This document shows, piece by piece, positions 25,465-34,678 of a stretch of 64,000 nt of DNA (positions within the stretch are counted from its first letter, which is position 1; each line of letters opens with the position of its first letter). Under the pieces are notes generated by a model. It made no database searches. It was not told the origin of the DNA and was given only the letters and a program-made list of their open reading frames with translations. The translations under genes were made by a program, and so were the position numbers. The DNA comes from Phascolarctobacterium sp. (GTDB taxonomy: Bacteria; Bacillota; Negativicutes; Acidaminococcales; Acidaminococcaceae): the NCBI GenBank assembly GCA_003150755.1, contig QAMT01000023.1, forward strand, positions 248,001-312,000. Reading direction: 5' to 3'.

Positions 25465-27390
25465 TTAAACTTTTAGTCCTTTTACAACCCGCCACACAGT
25501 TATTTTTTTTGCTGCTTTGGCATAGGCTTGTATTTCTTCAGGCGCTTTATTATTCAAATCATAAATTTCACCATCTTGTGCCCAGAATTTATGATTAAAT
25601 ACCGGCTTATCATTTACAAACAAGCTTTGCAAAATGCTGCTGTAATACATATTCGGTTTGCCTGCAATTTCTGCAAGCGTTGGTAAAATCTGCATGGCAC
25701 AGCCTGTTGCATTGTTTTTAAGCCAGCCTTTTTGTACGCCTTTGCCATAGATAATGCACGGAATGGCTGAATAAGTTTTATCATCGACGTCTTTACTGAA
25801 AGTAAAGCGTTCTGCATGGTCGCCCGTTACCACAAATAAGGTATCGGGCTTTAATTTTTCCGTCTGACGGACAAAAGTGCCCATTGCCTTATCAGCATAC
25901 CAGATATGGCCAAGCTCGTTGATTGTTTCATCATCAGCAGCAATATTATCCGGCAAATTGTGTAAAACTTTTTCTTTATCAAAGCCCTCTGCCGCTACAT
26001 TAATAGTATATGGCGGATGGTTGCTTGTTGTCAAAATTAAATGAAAAGTTTTTTGTTTTGGGTGTTCATCAATATATTCGTATACCTTGTTATACAAATC
26101 TTTATCGGGGCAGCCCCAGGCATTGCCGCCTTCATAATGAAAATCGCTTGCACAGTAACATTCATCAAAATTCTGCACCAGCACATAGTTTTTTATATCC
26201 CGCCAGGAAGGCATACCGCCGTACCAAAACACGGTTGTATAACCGGCATCTTTCATAATTTTGCCAATACCGGTAGCGTACTGCGATTTATAACTTTCAG
26301 GCATTGTTTCCTCGGTAATGCCCGCTTCTGCAAGGCCTGTTACAAAACCGTTAACCGCTGGCATTGTACCGCTGCCGTGCGCCAGCATTACGTCAGTGTA
26401 ACAGCTGTTTTCACTTTGCATCATGCGCAGTGCTTCATCAGCAAGGCCCATAGCCTGATATTTGGGCAGCATCGGCCACAAAGCATAGCTTTCTCCCAAA
26501 ATTACTACAACATTATCAGGCTGAACAGCTAGCTTAGGTGCAGCAACCTGCCGCATAAAAGCCTGTTCTATTGTATCGGCATCAGGATTGCCGCCTAAAA
26601 TTGCAATATCTCTGCGGATTTCTTCAGGTGTAATATTTACGTCAGTCAGTTTTTTCTGTTCTTTCCAGATTTTATAAACACGGTAGCAGGCCTGCCCGTC
26701 ATCCAAAATATTTTCGTTTAAAAATGATGATTTCAGCCGCTCCGCACTTTCCCAGTTGATGGAATTAGCGTAGTTAAACGCTCCGCCATAACGCACAAAT
26801 ACAAATAAAACCGGCAGGACAATTACAACTTTAGCAATATAAAAATACAACTGATAATTTGTTTTTATATCTGCCGGGCGCGTTTTTGAACCAAGCAATT
26901 TAAACAGCAGCCATACTAATCCTGCCGCTATTATGACAGCAAGCGGCAAACGCCACAAAAGCCCATATTCGTTAACAGCAGTATCTAAAATCGCGCTCCA
27001 ATCGTCATGTGCGCCGTTAATCAACATGATATTAAAGCCGGAATTGAAAATTTCAAAGTAAGGTATGCGTGCAAAAAAAGCAACTGTAAAAACTATTGCC
27101 GTTAATGCGCCCCAAACCTTACGGATGCAATCAGCAGGCCATTTAAAAATTAAAATTTGCGGAATAGTTGCAAATACTGCACCGATAATTGCAATCATGC
27201 CTGCTGTTTTTAAGCTTAAACGAAAGCCATACCACAGGCACAGAAAAATATCCTGCCAGGAGCAGGAAGCCAGATAGGTATGAAAAACACCCATAAAAGC
27301 CAGCCTGAACACGCTGAACAGGATAATGAAGTATAAAAATATTTTTAAGTCTTGCTGTAAATTATGCCAAAAGATTTTAAATCTCTGCAT
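25465..27390 (-). CDS. LTA synthase-like phosphotransferase (sulfatase/alkaline-phosphatase superfamily)
   Basis: A 641-residue inner-membrane protein: about five spans to residue 215, then an extracytoplasmic sulfatase-fold domain. VVVILGESYALWPMLPKY (metal Glu), MLAHGSGTMPAVNGFVTGL (Thr nucleophile), VFWYGGMPSWRDIKNYV, TTSNHPPYTI and VTGDHAERF (metal Asp-His) match the LtaS/OpgB/YvgJ group. LtaS builds lipoteichoic acid, whereas OpgB decorates periplasmic glucans with phosphoglycerol. In an organism with LPS, placed at the end of the heptose operon 12 bp after a GT9 gene, phosphoglycerol or a similar group on LPS core or a periplasmic glycan is the more likely product. Confidence 0.82.
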   Translation of the reverse strand: MQRFKIFWHNLQQDLKIFLYFIILFSVFRLAFMGVFHTYLASCSWQDIFLCLWYGFRLSLKTAGMIAIIGAVFATIPQILIFKWPADCIRKVWGALTAIVFTVAFFARIPYFEIFNSGFNIMLINGAHDDWSAILDTAVNEYGLLWRLPLAVIIAAGLVWLLFKLLGSKTRPADIKTNYQLYFYIAKVVIVLPVLFVFVRYGGAFNYANSINWESAERLKSSFLNENILDDGQACYRVYKIWKEQKKLTDVNITPEEIRRDIAILGGNPDADTIEQAFMRQVAAPKLAVQPDNVVVILGESYALWPMLPKYQAMGLADEALRMMQSENSCYTDVMLAHGSGTMPAVNGFVTGLAEAGITEETMPESYKSQYATGIGKIMKDAGYTTVFWYGGMPSWRDIKNYVLVQNFDECYCASDFHYEGGNAWGCPDKDLYNKVYEYIDEHPKQKTFHLILTTSNHPPYTINVAAEGFDKEKVLHNLPDNIAADDETINELGHIWYADKAMGTFVRQTEKLKPDTLFVVTGDHAERFTFSKDVDDKTYSAIPCIIYGKGVQKGWLKNNATGCAMQILPTLAEIAGKPNMYYSSILQSLFVNDKPVFNHKFWAQDGEIYDLNNKAPEEIQAYAKAAKKITVWRVVKGLKV

Positions 27391-27402
27391 TTTTAGCCTC
27401 TT

Positions 27403-28437
27403 TTATTTATTTTTTGCCAGCATCATTTCTGCTGCGTCAATAACCTGCTGCACGGTAAGGCGCGTCATGCACTGCATATCATCGCATTTGTGTTTCATGC
27501 CGCCTGCGCAGCCCAAACACGGCGGCTGCGCCGTTACAATAACGGCATCCTTTGTATAAGGCCCGTAAAGTTTGGGGTTGCTCGGTCCATACATTGCCAC
27601 AATCGGCACCTTTTGACTGATAGCAACGTGCATTGGTCCGCTGTCGTTGGTAATAATCAGGCTGCACCTGCGCATTGCCGCCGCCAGCCCGCCGATACCA
27701 AACGCGCCGGTTGCAATGACTGGCGTTGTCTGCATGTGCCCGACTGCTTCCTGCACCATTTCTTCGTCCATTGCACCGCCAAAATAAACTACCTTATAAC
27801 TGTTTTGGGCAAAATGGTCAGCAACCTGAGCAAAGCGTTCCGGCGCCCAGCGTTTGGTTACAACTGCGCTGCCGATATTAAAGCCTACCAGCTTATCTTC
27901 CGCCGTTACGCCATGTTCCCTCCAAAAGGTATCAGCTTCCTCAAGATGGCGTTCACCCGGGAAAATTTCCAGACCGTTGTTGCTTAAATCCTGCACGCCA
28001 AGCTGCTTTAACACATCAAGGTACATATCTGCTGCGTGCATTGTGCGGTCAAGCGGTGTAAATACATCCCAGCGCCATTTAAAAATAGTATGCGTCGTGC
28101 CGGTGCGCAGTTTAACCTTGGTCATAGCGTCGATAAACGAACATCTTTCGTTAGGATGCAGATTTATCAGCACATCAAAATTATGTTTGCTTAAATGGCG
28201 CGCACAGGCAATAAGCGCCAGAATGCTATTATCGCGCCCTTTTTTATCTATCGTGATAACTTCATCAAGATATGGATTGAACAAAACCACGTCTTTCAAC
28301 TTTTCATCAACCAGCATAGCGATATGGCTGTCAGGCGCAGCTTTGCGCAAAGCATGGATAAACGGCGTCGTCAGCGTCAAATCGCCAAGATGCATTAAAA
28401 AGGTAACCAATATTTTTTTGCCGTTCAATTCTACCAT
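27403..28437 (-). CDS. Family 9 glycosyltransferase, heptosyltransferase II/III-like
   Basis: A 344-residue GT-B enzyme of the ADP-heptose:LPS heptosyltransferase family. ILVTFLMHLGDLTLTTPFIHAL at the N-terminus, GFNIGSAVVTKRWAPERFAQVA (donor phosphate site) and IITNDSGPMHVAISQKVPIVAMYGPSNP are diagnostic. A Cys-rich segment near the end (CLGCAGGMKHKCDDMQCM) has a counterpart in the upstream GT9. Its ATG directly follows the stop of that gene. It probably adds the second heptose or a further one to the inner core. Confidence 0.87.
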   Translation of the reverse strand: MVELNGKKILVTFLMHLGDLTLTTPFIHALRKAAPDSHIAMLVDEKLKDVVLFNPYLDEVITIDKKGRDNSILALIACARHLSKHNFDVLINLHPNERCSFIDAMTKVKLRTGTTHTIFKWRWDVFTPLDRTMHAADMYLDVLKQLGVQDLSNNGLEIFPGERHLEEADTFWREHGVTAEDKLVGFNIGSAVVTKRWAPERFAQVADHFAQNSYKVVYFGGAMDEEMVQEAVGHMQTTPVIATGAFGIGGLAAAMRRCSLIITNDSGPMHVAISQKVPIVAMYGPSNPKLYGPYTKDAVIVTAQPPCLGCAGGMKHKCDDMQCMTRLTVQQVIDAAEMMLAKNK

Positions 28438-29472
28438 TTAATTCATCTCCCCACGCTTTTTGCTGTAAATGTCAAAAACCATTTCCGGCGTAATATCATA
28501 CATACAGTGCCAATCGCTGCAATGCTTTTTTAAACAGCCTGCGCATTTGGCCGGACTGATAATTACCGTACTGTTATTGCTGCCGTAAGGGCCTGTACGG
28601 TCTGCTTTGGTCGGACCATACATAGCAATAAGCGGCTTTTTAAGCGCTGCCGCAAAATGCAGCGGGCCAGTATCGCCGCTGATGTAAAACACACTGCCCT
28701 TAATAAGCGCCGCCAGTTCGCGCAGCGAGGTCTGCCCGATTAAATTGATAAGCTGCGGCGAATTGCAGCCCTTGACGATTGCTTCGCCCTTAGGCGCATC
28801 GTCCGGTCCGCCTGCCAGCACTACACTTGTGCCTTCTGCGATAATTTTTTCTGCCAGTTTGGCATAGTTTTCCGCAGGCCAAACCTTGGTTTCCCAACGC
28901 GCACCTGGCACCATAACTACATATTCGCCATTAAGTCCCTGCGCTTTTAACTTTTCTGCCACCGACTCACTTTCTTTTGTCAAATCCGGCAGTGGAAAAT
29001 GTATTTCATCAACCTTGGCACCAAGATAACGCGCAACATCAAGGTAACGCTCGATAACGTGGTCGCCCTTATGAGCGCCAACAATCGGCCGGCTTATAAA
29101 CTTGCTTCCCTCGCGCATTTCGCAGTAGCCAATGCGGTTACCGCAGCCGCTGATTGCTGCCAGCACCGCACTTTTAAACAGCCCCTGCAAATCAATTACC
29201 AAATCAAAATGCTTGGAGTGCAGCAGCGCGCGCATCTCTTTAAAGTAACGCAGCTTATCTACCAAGCCCATTTTATTAAATTTTACCTTATCAAAATAAA
29301 TGACTTCATCAATAACAGGCGGGTCCGGCAAAAAACCGGCAAACTGCGGATGCACCAGCCAAGTTATTTTTGCTTTTGGGAAACGCTGACGCAGCGCCGC
29401 CGCAAAAGGCAGCGAGTGCAAAATATCCCCCAGCGAGCTCATTTTAATAAGTAAAATATTTTTGTATTCCAT
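28438..29472 (-). CDS. waaC: Family 9 glycosyltransferase, heptosyltransferase I-like
   Basis: A 344-residue heptosyltransferase of WaaC type, transferring L-glycero-D-manno-heptose from ADP-heptose to Kdo2-lipid A. NILLIKMSSLGDILHSLPFAAAL is the typical WaaC N-terminus; VMVPGARWETKVWPAENYAKLA and YISGDTGPLHFAAALKKPLIAMYGPT form the donor site. The C-terminus has a Cys cluster, CAGCLKKHCSDWHC. It overlaps the start region of gmhB's stop by one base. The ordering of heptose I and II enzymes is inferred from motif similarity. Confidence 0.85.
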   Translation of the reverse strand: MEYKNILLIKMSSLGDILHSLPFAAALRQRFPKAKITWLVHPQFAGFLPDPPVIDEVIYFDKVKFNKMGLVDKLRYFKEMRALLHSKHFDLVIDLQGLFKSAVLAAISGCGNRIGYCEMREGSKFISRPIVGAHKGDHVIERYLDVARYLGAKVDEIHFPLPDLTKESESVAEKLKAQGLNGEYVVMVPGARWETKVWPAENYAKLAEKIIAEGTSVVLAGGPDDAPKGEAIVKGCNSPQLINLIGQTSLRELAALIKGSVFYISGDTGPLHFAAALKKPLIAMYGPTKADRTGPYGSNNSTVIISPAKCAGCLKKHCSDWHCMYDITPEMVFDIYSKKRGEMN

Positions 29473-29972
29473 CAGCCAATAATCTCTTTAACAAAATTCA
29501 ATAAATTGCCGCCTTCAAAAAGGTAGCCTTTAATGCCTGCCGCTTCGGCGGATTCTACATCACGCGGCTTATCGCCGATTAAAAAAGCAGAAGCCTTATC
29601 CAGCTCATACTCATCAAAAGCACGCAGAATTAAGCCCGGCTTTGGTTTACGGCAATCACATTCAACGGCAAATTCTGCAATTTTGCCATCCGGCAGATGC
29701 GGACAGTAATAAAATTTTTCGATTCTGCCTCCTGCTGCCGCAACCTGCTGCGCCATATAGTCATGCAGCTTTTCCATATCAGCTACTGTATAGTAACCGC
29801 GGGCAATGCCGCTTTGGTTGGTAACAACAAAAACAGTATAACCGTGCTGCGTAAGATAGGCTAACGCGTCTTTAGCACCGTCAATCCATTCCAGGTCTTC
29901 TATTTTATACAGATATGATTTATCGACGTTCAGCACGCCGTCGCGGTCAAAAAACGCTGCCTTAAGCTTCAT
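29472..29972 (-). CDS. gmhB: D-glycero-beta-D-manno-heptose-1,7-bisphosphate 7-phosphatase
   Basis: A HAD-superfamily phosphatase of 166 residues removing the 7-phosphate in the ADP-heptose pathway. AAFFDRDGVLN (nucleophile and acid Asp), FVVTNQSGIARG, the zinc-loop YYCPHLPDGKIAEFAVECDCRKP with its Cys/His ligands, and FLIGDKPRDVESA are present. I start it at ATG 29972, whose MKLKAAFFDRDG fits the family; this overlaps the end of hldD by 11 bases and implies translational coupling. A longer frame from 29999 is possible but adds residues the family lacks. Confidence 0.92.
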   Translation of the reverse strand: MKLKAAFFDRDGVLNVDKSYLYKIEDLEWIDGAKDALAYLTQHGYTVFVVTNQSGIARGYYTVADMEKLHDYMAQQVAAAGGRIEKFYYCPHLPDGKIAEFAVECDCRKPKPGLILRAFDEYELDKASAFLIGDKPRDVESAEAAGIKGYLFEGGNLLNFVKEIIG

Positions 29973-30936
29973 AGGTATAATACCCGCCTGTTTTATCAAG
30001 CAATGCGCAGTATTCTGCTACTGCTTCATCAACATCGGTAAAGCCGCCGTCATAACCTGCTGCCAAAAGCTTAGTCGGGTCAGCCTGAGTATAGCTTTGG
30101 TATTTGCCGCGCAGTACATCCGGGAACGGAATGTATTCCAGGGTGCCGCTGCCGAAATGCTTAAGCACGCCTTTAGCCAGTGTATTGAAGGTATGCGCAT
30201 GGCCGGTGCCGCAGTTATATACGCCGCGCAGTTCCGGATGGTCCCAGAAGAAGAAGTTAACTTTGACAACGTCTTTAACATAGATAAAGTCGCGGGTCTG
30301 CTCGCCGTTGCCGTAGCCGTCAATGCCTTCAAACAGTTTAACCTTGCCTTCAGCCTTCCACTGATTGTACATTTGAAATACCATAGAAGCCATTTTTCCT
30401 TTGTGGTTTTCCTGCGGGCCATAAACATTGAAATAGCGCAGGCCAACCAGCTGGCTGTCCATTTTATCAAAATAACGGCGGGCATAGTTATCAAAAAACA
30501 GCTTGGAAAATGCGTATACGTTCAGCGCTTCTTCACATTCCGGTTTTTCACTGAAACCATGTGCACCGCTGCCGTAGGTTGAAGCGGAAGAAGCATAAAT
30601 CATCTGGATTTTTCTATCCATAGCAAAATGCATCAGGTTTTTGGTATATTCAAAATTATTCTGCATCATGTATTTGCCGTTATATTCCATCGTGTCGCTG
30701 CAAGCGCCTTCGTGAAAAATAACGTCAATCTTTTCATGGGCAAATTTGCCTGCTTTAAGCGCTTCGGCAAAATCGATTTTGTCCATGTAATCCATAACTT
30801 TTAAGCCCTGGATATTTTTGAATTTAACCATGTTGGTAAGATTATCAACCACCAAAATATCATCGCGTCCGCGTTCATTAAGACCTTTGACAATGTTGCT
30901 GCCGATAAAACCGGCGCCGCCAGTTACAATAATCAT
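29962..30936 (-). CDS. hldD: ADP-L-glycero-D-manno-heptose 6-epimerase
   Basis: A 324-residue SDR-type epimerase that converts ADP-D,D-heptose to ADP-L,D-heptose, the last step of heptose donor synthesis. IIVTGGAGFIGSNIVKGLNERG, VVDNLTNMVKFKNI, FHEGACSDTMEYNG, MIYASSASTYG, NVYAFSKLFFDNY (Tyr-xxx-Lys) and VGLRYFNVYGPQE are characteristic. It overlaps hldE by four bases and gmhB by 11, so the pathway genes are tightly packed in reaction-related order. Confidence 0.95.
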   Translation of the reverse strand: MIIVTGGAGFIGSNIVKGLNERGRDDILVVDNLTNMVKFKNIQGLKVMDYMDKIDFAEALKAGKFAHEKIDVIFHEGACSDTMEYNGKYMMQNNFEYTKNLMHFAMDRKIQMIYASSASTYGSGAHGFSEKPECEEALNVYAFSKLFFDNYARRYFDKMDSQLVGLRYFNVYGPQENHKGKMASMVFQMYNQWKAEGKVKLFEGIDGYGNGEQTRDFIYVKDVVKVNFFFWDHPELRGVYNCGTGHAHTFNTLAKGVLKHFGSGTLEYIPFPDVLRGKYQSYTQADPTKLLAAGYDGGFTDVDEAVAEYCALLDKTGGYYTYEA

Positions 30937-32414
30937 AATTTGCCCTCCTTCACAAGCTGTGCCACTTTTTCTAAAAGCCCGGTTGTAGAATAACCGTCCT
31001 CAAATTTAATAATCTGCACTTCGTCGGCGTATTCGCGCCCGGCGACTTCTTCCGGTTTATAATCGCCGCCCTTAACCAAAATATCGGGGCGGATTTTTTT
31101 TATAAGCTCCGTCGGCGTATCTTCACCGAACAGCACTACCGCATCGACGCAGGCCAATGCCGCAAGCACGCGCGCCCTGTCCAGTTCGTGGTTCAGCGGA
31201 CGTGTTTCGCCTTTTAAGCGTTTAACGGATGCATCCGTATTAAGCCCGACAATCAAGTGCTTACCTAAACGCGCCGCCTGTTCCAGATAAGAAACATGTC
31301 CGACATGCAGAATATCAAAGCAGCCGTTAGTGAACACAATCTTTTCTCCGCAGGCACGCCAGGTATTGGCGAGTGACTCAATTTCCTGCCAGCTTAAAGT
31401 GCGGTAGCCATAGCCATCCTTGCGCTGCTCGCTGAGCAGGTCTTTTAAAAGTTCATCGCGGTGTACAGGATAAGTGCCAACCTTACCCACAACAATGCCT
31501 GCCGCACGGTTAGCCATGTATACGGCATCGTTCAAATCAAGCCCGCCTGCTGCACCGGCCAGCAATGTTGCCGCAACCGTATCCCCTGCACCGGAAACAT
31601 CAAAAACATCCAGCGCCGTCGCCGGAGCATTGATAATCAAGCCGCTTTGCCCAGCAAGCGTCATACCCTTTTCGCTGCGGGTTACAACTACATTTTTAAT
31701 ATTATAGGTTTCTGCTGCAGCTAGTGCCAAACGCAAAACAGGCTCATCCTCGTTAGGCACGGTTTCGTGTGCAGCCTCACACATTTCTTTAAGATTAGGC
31801 GTAATAAAAGTGCAGCCGCTGTATTTGGTCCAGTCCGCCCCCTTCGGGTCAACCAGCACGGGGATATTATGCTGCTCTGCCGTGGCAATCACCCATTGCA
31901 GAAAATTATGTGAGCAAACCCCCTTGGCATAGTCAGAAATAGCAATGCCGTCCAGCCCGCTGCCAATCAATTGCAGCAGCCACGTACTGAGGCGTTCAGT
32001 TTCATCCTCGAACAGGTCGCCAACTTCTTCAAAATCAAGGCGCAGCATCTGTTGTTTAGCTCCCAAAATACGCATTTTGGTGATTGTTGAACGCTTATGC
32101 GATTTAATCAGCCCGCTGTAATCAATGCCTGCGTCTGCCATCAGTTTTTCCAATAAACGGCGGTTTTCATCATCACCGGTTACACCGCCAACATAAACCT
32201 TACATTCCAGATGCGCCAGATTTGCCGCAACATTAGCGGCACCGCCAAGCACGGAAGTAATGCGCGTTACCTTATTGACGGGCACCGGAGCTTCCGGCGA
32301 TATACGTTTGACTTCGCCGTAAAAATAACGGTCCAGCATCACATCGCCGATAACGGCAATTTTTAATTGTTGTATTCTTTCTGCCAAAAATTTGGTGCAG
32401 CTTAACTGTGACAT
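30933..32414 (-). CDS. hldE: Bifunctional heptose-7-phosphate kinase / heptose-1-phosphate adenylyltransferase
   Basis: A 493-residue two-domain enzyme. The N-terminal ribokinase-like half (to about 330) has VIGDVMLDRYFYGEVKRISPEAP, LGGAANVAANLAHL and DVFDVSGAGDTVAATLL with the catalytic Asp. The C-terminal nucleotidyltransferase (about 355-493) has FTNGCFDILHVGHVSYL (HxGH) and GLNTDASVKRLKG. It phosphorylates D-glycero-D-manno-heptose-7-phosphate at C1 and, after GmhB action, adenylylates it. Starts directly after the gmhA stop and overlaps hldD. Confidence 0.96.
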   Translation of the reverse strand: MSQLSCTKFLAERIQQLKIAVIGDVMLDRYFYGEVKRISPEAPVPVNKVTRITSVLGGAANVAANLAHLECKVYVGGVTGDDENRRLLEKLMADAGIDYSGLIKSHKRSTITKMRILGAKQQMLRLDFEEVGDLFEDETERLSTWLLQLIGSGLDGIAISDYAKGVCSHNFLQWVIATAEQHNIPVLVDPKGADWTKYSGCTFITPNLKEMCEAAHETVPNEDEPVLRLALAAAETYNIKNVVVTRSEKGMTLAGQSGLIINAPATALDVFDVSGAGDTVAATLLAGAAGGLDLNDAVYMANRAAGIVVGKVGTYPVHRDELLKDLLSEQRKDGYGYRTLSWQEIESLANTWRACGEKIVFTNGCFDILHVGHVSYLEQAARLGKHLIVGLNTDASVKRLKGETRPLNHELDRARVLAALACVDAVVLFGEDTPTELIKKIRPDILVKGGDYKPEEVAGREYADEVQIIKFEDGYSTTGLLEKVAQLVKEGKL

Positions 32415-32975
32415 TTATTCACCATCCACAAGTTCGCAAATAATATGGCCAATCAAAATGTGCATCTCCTGTGCGCGCGCTGTAACCGGGCAGGGAATAG
32501 CAATGCAGATATCACATTCATCCTTCATTTTGCCGCCGCCCTGCGCCGTCATGCCAATGCACTGCATACCTTTGGCTTTAGCTTCGGAGATAGCTGCCAG
32601 CACATTTTTGCTGTTACCGCTGGTAGAAATGCCAACCAAAACGTCACCCGGCTGCCCCAGTGCTTCAACCTGGCGGGAAAACACTCTATCGTAGCCATAG
32701 TCGTTGGCAACAGCCGTTAAGATTGAGGTATCAACTGTAAGCGCAATACCGGCAATGCCTTTGCGCTCTTTCTGAAAACGCCCTACAAATTCTGCTGCCA
32801 GGTGCTGGCTGTCGGCCGCGCTGCCGCCGTTGCCGCAAAACAAAACTTTATGCCCTTCTGCCAGTGCTTTTTTGATAATAGCAGCGGCATCGGCAACCTG
32901 CTGCATAATGCCGCTTGCCGCAACCTCCTGTGCCAAAGCAATGTGTTCAGCAAAACGCTCTTTTATAATATCCAT
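32415..32975 (-). CDS. gmhA: Sedoheptulose-7-phosphate isomerase
   Basis: A 186-residue SIS-domain isomerase catalysing the first step of heptose synthesis (sedoheptulose-7-phosphate to D-glycero-D-manno-heptose-7-phosphate). KVLFCGNGGSAADSQHLAAEFVGRF, GISTSGNSKNVLAAISEAKA, GMTAQGGGKMKDECD and the C-terminal QEMHILIGHIICELVDGE are hallmark segments with the zinc-binding and catalytic Glu/His residues. It lies 11 bp after the lptD-like gene and touches hldE, so LPS transport and heptose synthesis are co-transcribed. Confidence 0.95.
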   Translation of the reverse strand: MDIIKERFAEHIALAQEVAASGIMQQVADAAAIIKKALAEGHKVLFCGNGGSAADSQHLAAEFVGRFQKERKGIAGIALTVDTSILTAVANDYGYDRVFSRQVEALGQPGDVLVGISTSGNSKNVLAAISEAKAKGMQCIGMTAQGGGKMKDECDICIAIPCPVTARAQEMHILIGHIICELVDGE

Positions 32976-32986
32976 AAATCACCTCA

Positions 32987-34504
32987 TTACCAGTTCAAGA
33001 ATTCGTATTTAATGGTAAAATCGTTACTGCCTCCATCAAAATGCTCCTGCTCATATTCAAAACTGATAGCCCAGCAGCAGAAGCGATGCTGCCATCTGTA
33101 GATAGTTTCATAATTTCTATGCAGCCCCATATCATAACGGTTAACAATACTAAACGTATTTTTATCATCAGGCTTATAGCTGATACCGTTACGCAGTTCG
33201 CGTTCCATATCCGGCTGGTCCAAATCAAACAGGCTGGTAGTTTCTTTTTCACGATAATATCCAACCCATGTATTCCACTTATCAGATATTTTTTGACCTA
33301 ACGTTGCGCGATAAGCCATAGTATTGGCAGTTTCATCTGTATAGCTTTCATCCGTCCACTTTTTACCAATGCCTAAATCAAGAAAAGTATTGGGTGAATT
33401 AAACAGGTAAATACGGTCATGATTTAAAAACACACCGTATTCAGTATGCCAGCTTTTAATGCCGGTTTCATCATTTTTCCATAAACCGCGGGTTACATAA
33501 GCATTATAAGTAACAGGAATACCATCAATAAAATAATGCGGTTTATAATAAAAACCAAACTCTGTCTGTTTTCTTACCCATTCGTCGTCTTCTTCATACC
33601 AGCCATTGCGGAATGTCAGATAATAATTACGCTGGTCGTGAGTAACTTCGGCAACAGGTTTAAAATGCCCCTGGCTGTAATACGGCAGTTCTGCATGCAG
33701 GTTAGTATTCTGGTCAATATCATAATCATAGCGTATACGGATATACATGCCTTTGTCATCGTCGCCGTCATAACCAATCGTCGGCATAATGCGCGACGCA
33801 CTGTCCTTGCCGAGTTCATTCACCCACGTATCACGGGAATAAACATGCGTACCTTTTACATAAACCTTAACATTATGTGCAATCATTTTTTCATGCGGAT
33901 AAATTTCAAAGGTATCAGCAGTAATTGACAGGCATGGAGTATGTTCTACCGCCGGGCAGCGCGACATTTCGCCGCCCTGGTCAACTACCATTCTGTCAGG
34001 ATAGATTGTTGCATGCGGCGCACGATAATAATCCTTGTTGCCTTTGCCGTCAATCTTTTTTATTTCACCGGTTTTACTGTTAAAATTATAATAAGCCCAT
34101 TCACCATTCATCGTGCTTTGGGGTTCTACCAACGTCCCGCCTTGTTTTAACCATACATCACCGGTTTTCATGTTGCCCTCTGCACGCACGGTTTTTATAG
34201 TTTCATTGCCTTGCGTAATAACAACATTGCCTTCAGCAATAAAATCACCGCTCACAGAATCATAGCTTGCATAATCGCCGGTCATGGTTATCGGCAGCGG
34301 AGCAGCTTTTTCTTCGCCCTCCTGATTTTTCTCATCATTCACATCTTTATCGTCTTTTACGGCAGCCGCCTGCTCCTGTGTCAGCTGCATGTCAAAATCG
34401 GGTTCCGCATATCTGCCGTCGCCGGTAGTATAATCATCTGCCCAGGCAGTATTAAGTGTTGTTGCCGCTGCCAGGCAAACGGCAGCCAAAAGTTTTTTAT
34501 TCAT
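32987..34504 (-). CDS. lptD: LptD/OstA-like outer-membrane LPS assembly protein, short form
   Basis: A 505-residue exported protein. Residues 1-22 are a signal peptide ending TAWA. An OstA/LptA-like domain (about 70-190) has MTGDYASYDSVSGDFIAEGNVVITQG and IKTVRAEGNMKTGD. The rest alternates aromatic/polar strands such as KGMYIRIRYDYDIDQNTNLHAELPYYS and ends in NDFTIKYEFLNW, an aromatic-terminated beta-strand typical of outer-membrane barrels. E. coli LptD has about 780 residues, so the barrel here is reduced or the protein is a divergent paralogue. A two-Cys segment (FCCW) lies near the end. It heads the LPS core operon. Confidence 0.75.
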   Translation of the reverse strand: MNKKLLAAVCLAAATTLNTAWADDYTTGDGRYAEPDFDMQLTQEQAAAVKDDKDVNDEKNQEGEEKAAPLPITMTGDYASYDSVSGDFIAEGNVVITQGNETIKTVRAEGNMKTGDVWLKQGGTLVEPQSTMNGEWAYYNFNSKTGEIKKIDGKGNKDYYRAPHATIYPDRMVVDQGGEMSRCPAVEHTPCLSITADTFEIYPHEKMIAHNVKVYVKGTHVYSRDTWVNELGKDSASRIMPTIGYDGDDDKGMYIRIRYDYDIDQNTNLHAELPYYSQGHFKPVAEVTHDQRNYYLTFRNGWYEEDDEWVRKQTEFGFYYKPHYFIDGIPVTYNAYVTRGLWKNDETGIKSWHTEYGVFLNHDRIYLFNSPNTFLDLGIGKKWTDESYTDETANTMAYRATLGQKISDKWNTWVGYYREKETTSLFDLDQPDMERELRNGISYKPDDKNTFSIVNRYDMGLHRNYETIYRWQHRFCCWAISFEYEQEHFDGGSNDFTIKYEFLNW

Positions 34505-34565
34505 AACTCCGCTCCTCGCTGGTAAATTATTAACAAAAGTTTTGAGAACATTCTATAACATTATA

Positions 34566-34577
34566 ATTATACCACAT
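34566..34577 (-). promoter_or_regulatory. Extended -10 promoter element of the LPS core operon
   Basis: On the minus strand TG-G-TATAAT (the -10 at 34571-34566, TG just upstream) is a perfect extended -10 about 65 bp before the lptD-like start codon. No good -35 is seen. Confidence 0.45.
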
Positions 34578-34639
34578 CCGTCATTAAACAAAAACCATTG
34601 CAGCCGCTGTAATGCCTATTTTTAAACAATGTTCACAAA

Positions 34640-34670
34640 TAAAATAACCGCTGAGTACAATCAGCGGCTT
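34640..34670 (-). terminator. Intrinsic terminator after the YgjP-like gene
   Basis: On the minus strand AAGCCGCTGA and TCAGCGGTTATTTTATTT form a stem of seven to nine GC-rich base pairs with a six-base loop, followed by T-rich sequence. Confidence 0.7.
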
Positions 34671-34678
34671 AAAATATT

